Origin: Deltaproteobacteria bacterium
Lineage (GTDB): Bacteria; Desulfobacterota; DSM-4660; Desulfatiglandales; HGW-15
Assembly: GCA_016932235.1 (NCBI GenBank)
Contig: JAFGDF010000192.1
Coordinates: 1-21,725, forward strand
DNA length: 21,725 nt
Direction of reading: 5' to 3'
The notes under the pieces are model-generated. The model was not told the DNA's origin and did no database searches. It saw nothing but the letters and a program-made list of their open reading frames with translations. Shown here piece after piece: positions 9,727 to 16,600 of this stretch (the stretch's first letter is position 1; each line of letters begins with the position of its first letter). The translations under genes were made by a program, and so were the position numbers.

Positions 9727-9996
9727 GTGGCATTTGAAAGGCTTCTCGGGTGTACGTGGATTCACACGGCACCTTGGGAAGTCAATAATATAATGAAAAA
9801 CGGTGCAGGAATGGGAAAATTGTGCGCAATGTGTCAGGTGTCTTTTGTTTTCGGAAAGGGAGTCGATAGGTCACAACCTTCAGTAAAGTACATGAATCCG
9901 GTGGACAAGCTGACATCTACTATCAGCTGGCCCACTGTATTCAGCAAATACTGCTACTTTTGTGACAAAAAAAATAATGGGCTCATCAGACTTTAG
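9727..9996 (+). CDS. Unrecognised 89-residue protein with two CxxC pairs
   Basis: No family is recognised. The GTG start is supported by GGGAG at 9716-9720, 6 bases upstream, and by promoter copy A about 135 bases before it. The protein has CAMC (C33, C36) and CYFC (C76, C79), separated by 39 residues, which could bind a metal ion in a zinc-ribbon-like way. There is no signal peptide or membrane segment. The stop lies only 5 bases from the stop of the convergent hydrolase gene on the other strand. It may instead be a decayed fragment, since AT-rich accessory DNA often has such ORFs. Whether it is translated is uncertain. Confidence 0.4.
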   Translation: MAFERLLGCTWIHTAPWEVNNIMKNGAGMGKLCAMCQVSFVFGKGVDRSQPSVKYMNPVDKLTSTISWPTVFSKYCYFCDKKNNGLIRL

Positions 9997-10001
9997 GATC
10001 G

Positions 10002-11018
10002 TTATTCTAAAAAATCATCCAACGGCTCCTCTATTATTTCCCTCATGATGAGTCTTTTTGCAACATTTCCGTCATATATATGCACTTTATGTGTTATGTA
10101 TCTTGCCAGCAGATATTCAAACGGGAGCCAGGTTACGTGACCAATGGGGATGATATATCTTTCTGATCCTGCCATCTCTTTATATAGCATCCTCCGACTC
10201 TGAAACGGTAATGAATGATCGAATAGGGCATCTATGAAGGCGGTTTTTGATTTATTCAGCAGGTGGGCATAGGAGAGAGGGTCTATTCGGAAGAGCGGAT
10301 GGATTTCTTCGTTGTTCAATATTTCATGGAGAGGCATATTTTTGATATAGGGAAGTTGTTCCTCATAGATCCTGTACAGCCATTTTTTATCATGGATGTA
10401 GTATTCGTTTTTGAACCCGTCCTGAATAATTTTCCTGACAAAACGGGTGGACCTTGATTCAAATAGTATCTTGGGAAGATGACCTCCGATAGTCATCAAA
10501 ATGGTATGGTAGATCCTCGTATCCAGCACGGAAACTATTGCAGAAAGCATTCCGCCGAGACAATATCCTAAAAGACAGTTATTATTTTTCCAAAGTCTTT
10601 GCTGATCAAGGAAGTCTATTACTGAAAGTGTATCAACTACCGCATGTTCCCAGAATTTGTACATTCGAGGAATATGAGGATGTAAATAGCTCATGCCACT
10701 GGCAGAGCCGTTTTCTACTCTGGTATAAATTCCCGGAAGTATTAGAACAGAAGCATTTATGCCTGAGGACGCAAGCTGTTTACCCATCCAAAGTAAAAAC
10801 TTAATATTTGAACTTCCTAAACCATGTAATATCATTAATGAAGCCCGTATTTCCGCCTTTGGCTGAAAATAGTACAGTTCAACAGTCTCAGTTCCAGGCT
10901 CAGGGTTCTTATACAAAGTTGGAAAACGTATATAGCTGCACCTGTAATGTTTACCTTTGAAGATGTACCCTGAGTTGGAGATAATATTTTTTTTGCTATA
11001 TGAAAAGTCGATTTTCAT
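10002..11018 (-). CDS. Alpha/beta hydrolase with a predicted cysteine nucleophile
   Basis: This 338-residue soluble protein of the alpha/beta-hydrolase fold has an oxyanion loop HGLGSS (65-70) and a nucleophile elbow GYCLGG (151-156) in which C153 replaces the usual serine. Candidate acids are D264 or D267, and the His is H294 in PIGHVTW. Cysteine at this place is known in dienelactone hydrolases and in polyhydroxyalkanoate synthases (GxCxGG), but the rest of the chain is not recognisably either. Its layout is closer to ABHD18-like hydrolases with serine. The substrate is unknown; the order of motifs (long N-terminal region, helical insert between elbow and acid) suggests a lipid or ester. 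The ATG start has only a weak upstream GGGG. It lies downstream of the esterase gene on the same strand, after 125 bases, and converges on the ORF at 9727-9996. Composition is AT-rich. Confidence 0.8.
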   Translation of the reverse strand: MKIDFSYSKKNIISNSGYIFKGKHYRCSYIRFPTLYKNPEPGTETVELYYFQPKAEIRASLMILHGLGSSNIKFLLWMGKQLASSGINASVLILPGIYTRVENGSASGMSYLHPHIPRMYKFWEHAVVDTLSVIDFLDQQRLWKNNNCLLGYCLGGMLSAIVSVLDTRIYHTILMTIGGHLPKILFESRSTRFVRKIIQDGFKNEYYIHDKKWLYRIYEEQLPYIKNMPLHEILNNEEIHPLFRIDPLSYAHLLNKSKTAFIDALFDHSLPFQSRRMLYKEMAGSERYIIPIGHVTWLPFEYLLARYITHKVHIYDGNVAKRLIMREIIEEPLDDFLE

Positions 11019-11143
11019 TCTTGATAACTACCCCAATGACTAGTGTCGGCTATGAAAAAGCCTGCATTTCGCAATCAGCGTACTAAAACTATGCCGTTTC
11101 CTGATGAACACCAGGAGCCTTTCTGACTTTGTCCGACATACTG
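11019..11143. other. Spacer between the two hydrolase genes
   Basis: The 125 bases between two - strand genes hold no clear promoter or terminator. A short GGCT/AGCC hairpin (about 11046-11058) is too weak to call. Co-transcription of the two hydrolases is possible but not shown. Confidence 0.4.
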
Positions 11144-12172
11144 CTATCTAACAAGTTCTTTCATAAACCTGATCGTCTCTTCAAGGATTCTTACTGTCTT
11201 GAAATCTTTCAAATGAGTCTCAAAACCGTGTCCACCCTTTTTATGTAAGAGAAATCTGCAGGGTATGTTTTTTGACTTAAGTTTGCTGACAAGATTAATT
11301 GAAGATATATAGGGCACAACCAGATCCTTTCTGCCGTGCACCACAAGCGTGGGAATCATTCTTTCAGATATCCACTCTATAGGAGAATAGTAGTCATAGA
11401 GACCAGGCTTATTATCAGGTACTCCTTTTAAGGTCGCCATTATGGCAAAACGGGCAAATAAGGATTTCTGTTCTTTTCCAAACATATCCCTTAAATCCGA
11501 TGGGGAATAATAAACAGAAACTCCTTTAATACCTTTCATCTCAGTTTCATGCTTCATAAAAGTGTGGTAGGAAGCGTAGAGAAGAGCAAGATGACCTCCT
11601 GCTGATAAACCCATAAGCACAATATTGTCCTTGTCGATTCTCAACTTTTCTGCGTTGTTCTTTACAAAATCAAGCGCGTCCGAATAATCAGACAAGATTA
11701 TATCCATACTGTTTCGTATAGCAAGACGATAATCTATGGAGGCTGATGCAAAGCCTTTTGATGCAAGGAACTTAGACCATGAAATATTGTTTGGTTGTTT
11801 CCGAAAACCGGAAATCCATCCTCCTCCATGGGCAAAGAATATAAGAGGGTAAGAATGATTTATCTGGTTTGGGTACCAAATATCCATTTTCAAGGCCTTA
11901 TTCCCAACCTCTTTATATATATGGGTTAAATAATGAAAGGTTCCGTCAGGTGTTATAGGAATTTTTGCTTTTACAATACCGCGAATATAAAATATCAGAG
12001 GAATAGTGAAACCAGTTAAAAATATGCCTGATTTTATTACGGAAAAAAGAAGAATAATGAAAAAATATATTTTGTTGACCACAAACCATGATCCTTCAAA
12101 TTTTCTCACTATTCTCTTCAATGATCTTATCAATAGACTCCTGCTCAAGATTTTAAGGACCATTCTCATCAC
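11144..12172 (-). CDS. Membrane-anchored alpha/beta hydrolase/esterase (BD-FAE/HSL-like)
   Basis: The 342-residue protein starts with a basic stretch and a hydrophobic region (about 33-65, one or two membrane segments), then a hydrolase domain. The family marks are present: oxyanion motif HGGGW (115-119), nucleophile elbow GLSAGG with S190, acid D283 in HGRKDLVVP, and H315 in GGHGFE. This is the carboxylesterase/lipase arrangement of the hormone-sensitive lipase and bacterial BD-FAE group, which hydrolyse short acyl or aryl esters. The natural substrate is unknown. The start is uncertain: GTG 12172, ATG 12169 and ATG 12163 are in frame and none has a strong ribosome binding site. On the - strand a perfect TATAAT (12262-12257) lies about 85 bases upstream, but no good -35 accompanies it. 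That element would fire divergently from the + strand promoter at 12291. Confidence 0.85.
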   Translation of the reverse strand: MMRMVLKILSRSLLIRSLKRIVRKFEGSWFVVNKIYFFIILLFSVIKSGIFLTGFTIPLIFYIRGIVKAKIPITPDGTFHYLTHIYKEVGNKALKMDIWYPNQINHSYPLIFFAHGGGWISGFRKQPNNISWSKFLASKGFASASIDYRLAIRNSMDIILSDYSDALDFVKNNAEKLRIDKDNIVLMGLSAGGHLALLYASYHTFMKHETEMKGIKGVSVYYSPSDLRDMFGKEQKSLFARFAIMATLKGVPDNKPGLYDYYSPIEWISERMIPTLVVHGRKDLVVPYISSINLVSKLKSKNIPCRFLLHKKGGHGFETHLKDFKTVRILEETIRFMKELVR

Positions 12173-12290
12173 TAAAGTATACGAAAAAACAACTGTAGGA
12201 TCAACCTGGAAGTCGATATATGTACAGGGATATCCATGCTAATAAAAAATTATGAAATTATAACAAAAATATATTAAATAAAATAAAAAC

Positions 12291-12319
12291 TTGACTTACA
12301 TTAATCTTTAAATTAAAAT
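12291..12319 (+). promoter_or_regulatory. Sigma-70-type promoter, copy B of the repeated promoter
   Basis: The -35 is TTGACT (12291-12296), the spacer is exactly 17 bases, and the -10 is TAAAAT (12314-12319). It is preceded by A-rich DNA. Bases 12241-12340 hold only 8 G or C, the same as around copy A. It points at the 27-codon leader ORF (12381) and the HTH gene. Confidence 0.65.
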
Positions 12320-12330
12320 ATACTATAAAT
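12291..12330 (+). repeat. Dispersed promoter repeat, copy B
   Basis: This is the partner of 9556-9595, with 34 of 40 positions identical in the same orientation. Each copy stands upstream of a small + strand gene, with a leader of about 135 bases to the main ORF in both cases. Confidence 0.55.
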
Positions 12331-12380
12331 TTATAATATAGAAAAACTTAAACATTTTTAATTATTATAAGGATTATTTA

Positions 12381-12464
12381 ATGATAATATTATGTAAAGG
12401 TTATTGCTTTAATCAGCATGACCTGCTACTAGAAGTATGCGAGGATCTATTTTGGCGCAGATAA
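12381..12464 (+). CDS. 27-codon leader ORF before the HTH gene
   Basis: An ATG lies 7 bases after AAGGA (12369-12373), a good ribosome binding site. The ORF runs 27 codons to TAA at 12462-12464 and encodes a peptide with three Cys (LCKGYC, EVCED) and a WRR end. Its stop shares one base with the ATG of the HTH gene (TAATG), a classic coupling overlap, and the HTH ATG has no binding site of its own. It would begin about 55 bases after the promoter start. The peptide itself may matter less than the act of translating it. Confidence 0.45.
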   Translation: MIILCKGYCFNQHDLLLEVCEDLFWRR

Positions 12465-12616
12465 TGACAACAAAAGAAATAGCAAGCTATCTGAAATTGC
12501 ATTCAATAACAATATGCAAGCTATCAAAGGAAGGTAAAATCCCTTCAATTCGTATCGGCAGGGTCTGGCGGTTTGACAAGGAAGTAATCGATGAATGGAT
12601 CGCAAGAGGACATTAA
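12464..12616 (+). CDS. Excisionase-type helix-turn-helix DNA-binding protein
   Basis: The 50-residue protein is a near-complete HTH_17/MerR-like winged helix: MTTKEIASYLKL (first helix and turn), SITICKLSKEGKIPSIRIG (recognition helix and wing start), then VWRFDKEVIDEWI, the hallmark end of the excisionase-family domain. Such proteins bind DNA and act as excisionases of mobile elements or as small regulators; no integrase is nearby, so a regulator is more likely. The ATG overlaps the stop of the leader ORF. An in-frame TTG at 12452 with GAGG (12441-12444) 7 bases upstream would add four residues, and an ATG at 12437 nine; the start is therefore not settled. Its targets are unknown, but its own repeated promoter and the palindromes just downstream are candidates. 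Confidence 0.8.
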   Translation: MTTKEIASYLKLHSITICKLSKEGKIPSIRIGRVWRFDKEVIDEWIARGH

Positions 12617-12635
12617 AAAATAAATGAATCTACAG

Positions 12636-12808
12636 GATTGGTGATCGACTTCTTTTTCCCTCGAAATTATTACTTCAAGCTCGAAACAATTCAAGCAGTT
12701 TACTCCCGAGATTCAATAGTTGGATATACATCTATAAGGGGCTGACTGGCATACTGTTATGCACCAATCGTGAGAATCTCACAACCATGTTATTGGCGCT
12801 AATCATGG
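12636..12808 (+). other. Hairpin-rich gap upstream of the small basic protein
   Basis: No gene is seen from 12617 to 12857. Several inverted repeats cluster here: GCATA/TATGC (12749-12753, 12758-12762, 4-base loop); the 13-base palindrome GTGAGAATCTCAC (12770-12782); CCATG/CATGG (12785-12789, 12804-12808). CCAAT at 12764-12768 can pair with ATTGG at 12792-12796, or, as part of CACCAATC (12762-12769), with GATTGGTG (12636-12643). These could be a structured leader or operator sites; each stem alone is short. Confidence 0.35.
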
Positions 12809-12857
12809 ATGTTAATTTTTAATTTCTAAAATATTTTAAACATAAGAAGGATTAATA

Positions 12858-13022
12858 ATGAACGAAGGTACACGAAATTTATTAGAAGCAAAACTGAAAA
12901 AAATGCTTTATCATTTCGAACAGGATGAAGAAAAGAAAAGGCAACCAAAAACTAAATCAGTTGCCGGAAATATTATTCGCCGCAGGACCGGTGAAAAAGA
13001 GAAGCGTTTTTCCATAGCATAG
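12858..13022 (+). CDS. Small basic protein of 54 residues, function unknown
   Basis: The ATG follows GAAGGA (12846-12851) by 6 bases, a strong ribosome binding site. The product has an N-terminal amphipathic helix (NLLEAKLKKMLYHFEQDEEKK) of alternating charge, then a basic tail with GNIIRRRTGEKEKR. There is no Cys, signal or membrane segment. The Arg/Lys-rich tail suggests binding to nucleic acid or ribosome, but this is inference; no named family is recognised. It lies between the HTH gene and the RRM gene on the same strand. Its initiation block (AAGGATTA then ATG) matches those of the two leader ORFs around it, which argues that it is really translated. Confidence 0.6.
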   Translation: MNEGTRNLLEAKLKKMLYHFEQDEEKKRQPKTKSVAGNIIRRRTGEKEKRFSIA

Positions 13023-13165
13023 GCAGAAAATCTATAAACAGGGTAAAAGAGAAAAAAGAACCTGGATAAACAGCCGAAAAATTTTCTCGATGGAGGATAC
13101 ACCGCTAAATAATATGCCGCTTAAAATATTAAGCTTTCTATAAGTAATGCAAAAAGGATTAACAA
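13023..13165 (+). other. Leader region before the RRM gene
   Basis: No recognised gene lies here. A GCTTAA/TTAAGC inverted repeat (13119-13124, 13129-13134) with a 4-base loop is followed by a short T-rich run and could be a weak terminator or a leader hairpin. A 17-codon ORF from 13090 lacks a ribosome binding site and is not called. Confidence 0.3.
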
Positions 13166-13210
13166 ATGTGTCATTTTTTTAAACTCAATAAAATAAGGAG
13201 ATCAGAATGA
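13166..13210 (+). CDS. 14-codon leader ORF overlapping the RRM gene
   Basis: The ATG lies 7 bases after AAGGA (13154-13158). It encodes MCHFFKLNKIRRSE and stops with TGA at 13208-13210, overlapping the RRM start codon (ATGA). The RRM ribosome binding site AAGGAG lies inside this ORF, so ribosomes translating it would pass through or re-initiate at the RRM gene. It repeats the design of the leader ORF before the HTH gene, including a closing Arg-Arg. Confidence 0.4.
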   Translation: MCHFFKLNKIRRSE

Positions 13211-13524
13211 AGATATATGTGGGTAATTTGTCATACGAGGTTACGGAGGAGGATTTAAGACAGGTATTCGAACAATCAGGCCAGGTAGGATCTGTCAGCA
13301 TTATTAATGATAAATATAGCGGTCGATCGAAAGGATTTGGATTTGTGGAGATGCCCTCAAACGCAGAGGGACAGACCGCGATTGAGGGCCTTAATGGAAA
13401 AGAGCTTAAAGGCAGGGCTCTTAACGTAAATGAGGCGAGGGCCCGAACCGAGAATAGTCATGGCGGAGGAAGATTTGGCGGCGGAAAAGGTGGAAGACAG
13501 GGTGGAGGAAGGCGGTATAACTAA
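13207..13524 (+). CDS. Glycine-rich RRM RNA-binding protein
   Basis: The 105-residue protein is a single RNA recognition motif followed by a Gly/Arg tail. RNP2 is IYVGNL (3-8) and RNP1 is KGFGFVEM (42-49), with the aromatic residues that stack on RNA bases in place. The fold ends near residue 78 and is followed by GGG, GRF and GRR repeats. In cyanobacteria and other bacteria such Rbp proteins bind single-stranded RNA and several are cold-induced; the role here is not known. The ATG has AAGGAG (13195-13200) 6 bases upstream. A 14-codon ORF overlaps its start. It is the last gene of the + strand cluster and converges on the activase gene, with a hairpin in the 77-base gap between them. Confidence 0.93.
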   Translation: MKIYVGNLSYEVTEEDLRQVFEQSGQVGSVSIINDKYSGRSKGFGFVEMPSNAEGQTAIEGLNGKELKGRALNVNEARARTENSHGGGRFGGGKGGRQGGGRRYN

Positions 13525-13548
13525 AAAAGAGGATTGAGATGATGCCTG

Positions 13549-13579
13549 GCAGGCTGTCGGATTTTGCTCGACAGGCTGC
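13549..13579. terminator. Hairpin between convergent RRM and activase genes
   Basis: GCAGGCTGTCG (13549-13559) pairs with CGACAGGCTGC (13569-13579) with one mismatch and a 9-base loop. It lies 25 bases after the RRM stop and 23 bases after the activase stop. Neither strand has a strong T tract directly after the stem, so a bidirectional or factor-assisted terminator is only likely. Confidence 0.45.
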
Positions 13580-13601
13580 TAAAAAGGTTTAAGAAGCAGT
13601 C

Positions 13602-16600
13602 TTATTGCCTGCTCAGGTAGGTTAAATAGGGAATAAGAGCTTCGTTCTTTTCCTTGGCTGTCCCGTCATATGTTATGGATACAACAGGGACGCCGGTTCT
13701 TTTCTCTATCTCTTTGGCCATGGCCTCCGTGACCAGAGAAGGGCAGCAGAATGCCGGGCTTGTCTGAACAAATAAGGAAACATCCGGGTAGTGCTTCTTT
13801 ATATAAAAAATCTTCAGCAGATTATCCATCGACTCGCCCGTATGCTCTATCCTGACATTATATTCGGAGAGGATTTCCTCATGGCTTTCATTATATTCCA
13901 GCATGGTATTTCCCAGAATTTGTCCAAAATATTTATGATACACCTTTTCCAGCCGGGATACGGTGGTCATTAGTGCCTTTGAAGATATCGCTTCCAGATA
14001 TTTACCCTCAAAAAACCACTTTTTAAGATATGCCCTGGCGATCATCTGCACATAAGCGCTGTATGGGGTTACAATCACTTCACCGTTGTGCTTTTCAATA
14101 AAGTGTATGAGATCCTGGTTCATCACGTCGTTGTCACGTACGTACAGATCACCGAAGATCGCAACTTTTGGTCTTTTTTCCTGTGATGTTTCAATGGTCT
14201 TAAACCAGGATATCACCTCCGCAAGAGTCTCCTCTTTTGAACGGTTTCCAAGAAAGGCGTCGATCAGGATATCAACACTCTCTTTGATTACCCTGTCCGT
14301 TATCCCCTTTTGCTTCTCATAAGGCCTTATTCTGCACCCGATTTTTCGGATAAAGCCTCCGAACATGTATGCAAAATAGGTGTTTATCGGCAGTCTTAAG
14401 GAGATGTCGATAAATGACATTGTCCCCACGTAAACACCGGCCTTTTCCATTCCGTTTCCGTAGTTATAAAGGAGTCTCTTGAGATGATAGGGAAACAGAC
14501 CGATATTGCATGCTATCTGCGAGGACACCATCCACAGCAGGGTTTTTTCAGGATCCAGATTGTGGTTTTTCACATAATCGACAAATTCCTGGGCAATGAT
14601 ATTGATAGGAAGGCATTGTCCTGTATTGAGACGAAGACTTTTCCGTATACTCGTCTCGGATTCCTCCATAACTCTTGCATCAATGCCTTCTCTTTTTAGA
14701 TTGGCAACCATAAATTTCAGGGTGATGTTGTCCCAGTTTGGAATGACAAGGGTCCTGTCATGCAAATTAGCTCCTTTCTCCGGAAAAGGTAAAGGATGGT
14801 GAACACCGGCCTTCTTTTTAATCATCCGAGAATGGTGATTTTTGAAAGATCGAATAGCGGCTTCAATCCTCGTTTCATAACCGATACTGGACTCGTGCTC
14901 ATCCAATTGAAGGATGAGGTATGGCTTTTCATATGCTTCCATTATATTTTTAAAATAATCTATCACAAAGGAATCAGGTGAACACCTGAAAGAGGTCACC
15001 ATAACCGGGTAGGCATTTTCGGATTGAGCCACCGAATGCGCCGCCCTTAAGATCTCAGATGCGTAGTGCCAGTGTATTTCCTTCAGAAGATTTCCGATAA
15101 ATTCCGGATTCTCATCTGAGCATGGCAGCATATCCTGAAAAAAGACTTTTATACCGAGTGACGCAAAGATATCCGGAATCCCTTTATTCATGTGTCTGGA
15201 AAGCGCCGTGTAAGGTCTCCCTAAAAGAACCGCATGCACTATCTTGTTTTCCCGTGATTCTTTCCCATAAATCTTCCTTAATTTCGATAAACAGGAATTT
15301 TTATATTCCAGGGCCTTATCATAGGCGTTCGAAACGTTCAGGAAGCCGATTCCGTTCTTCGTGATAGATTTCAGAATCGAGTGAAGCTCGATTTTTCTAT
15401 GAAGCAGACCGTGAATCGAATAAACAAGCGGGGTGAGGAACCTTTTCGCCTCCCTTCTCCTGCCGGAACCGGATATAAGAGAGGTTGAAAACTGTGTATA
15501 ATAGCAGTATTGCCTGCGAACACCCTTCTCATCGGTTTTTTTTTCGAGGTAGAAAGGTAGGAAAACATAGTCCGACCGTTCCTGCAGATAACGAACATGA
15601 CCATGAAGCGCTGCCAAAGGCGCGCAGAATTCAGCGCCCGCAATATGTTTTCCGTCCTGGAGGGCCTCGCCATATTCTTCACTTGTGATGGTGCGGATGG
15701 AGAGTTCATCAAAGAATTTTTTCCAGAAGGGCAGGTCTTCAAACAGATGGAGCGCCGCCGGTATGCCGATGGTGATATCATTGGAGTACTCAGCAGTCTT
15801 CTCAAAGGAGAAGACCTTTTTTCTTTCTTTGAGCAGGTCAAAACCGGAAAGGTTTTTATTCACATATCTCTTTGTGTCATATTCCCTGCCGCATAGAAAG
15901 CCGTATGCAACCTTTTCACCTGCAATATCCGCCACGGTTATCTTACAGTGATTTATGCACAGTTCGCATATCTCGGAAGTCACTTTTATGGTTTTTTTAA
16001 AAAGGTTGATACCCCGGAATCCGGTTTTCCCGACACCTTGATCCAAAAGAGTCAGGGCCGCCCCCATCGCACCGGTCAAATGACAGTATCGGGAGACATG
16101 TATGGGTTTTTGAAGACGTTGCTCAAAGGCTGCCACAAGGGCCCTGTTCTTTGCGGTCGCACCCTGGAAAAATATGGTGTTTCCGATAGCGCCTTCAACG
16201 GCCACTTTCGTAAGGTAATTTTCCCTTATCGCGTGAAGAACAGAGGCCAGCGCCTCATCCGCGGTATATCCTTCGGATAGATAATGGTTAACATCCCTTT
16301 CCATAAAGACCGTGCACCTGTCGCTGACAATGGGGGACCTCCGTCCCAGAGTTCTCGATGAATATTCCTTCAATGTGCATCCCAGCTTTCCTGCCTGCTC
16401 CTCTATAAAGCTACCTGTTCCCGCCGCGCACACATTATTCATTATTGAGAAGGTGACCATTCCATTTTTCAGGGTTGTGAATTTTGAATCCTGACCGCCT
16501 ATCTCAATTATGGTGTCCACATTCGGATCAATCTCACAGGCAGCCCTGGCGTGGGCCGTAATCTCATCAATAACGATATCCGCTCCGATGATTTTGCCAG

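Noticed and set aside
9661..9737. Possible riboswitch in the leader of the ORF at 9727
   Set aside because: The local sequence (GACGGCTC, GCCTCC, AAAGG) was compared by eye with the cyclic-di-GMP-I pattern and lacks its conserved core and tetraloop receptor.
12464..12616. HTH protein as the excisionase of an integrated element
   Set aside because: No integrase, attachment repeats or other phage genes are visible in the window; only the domain type suggests it.
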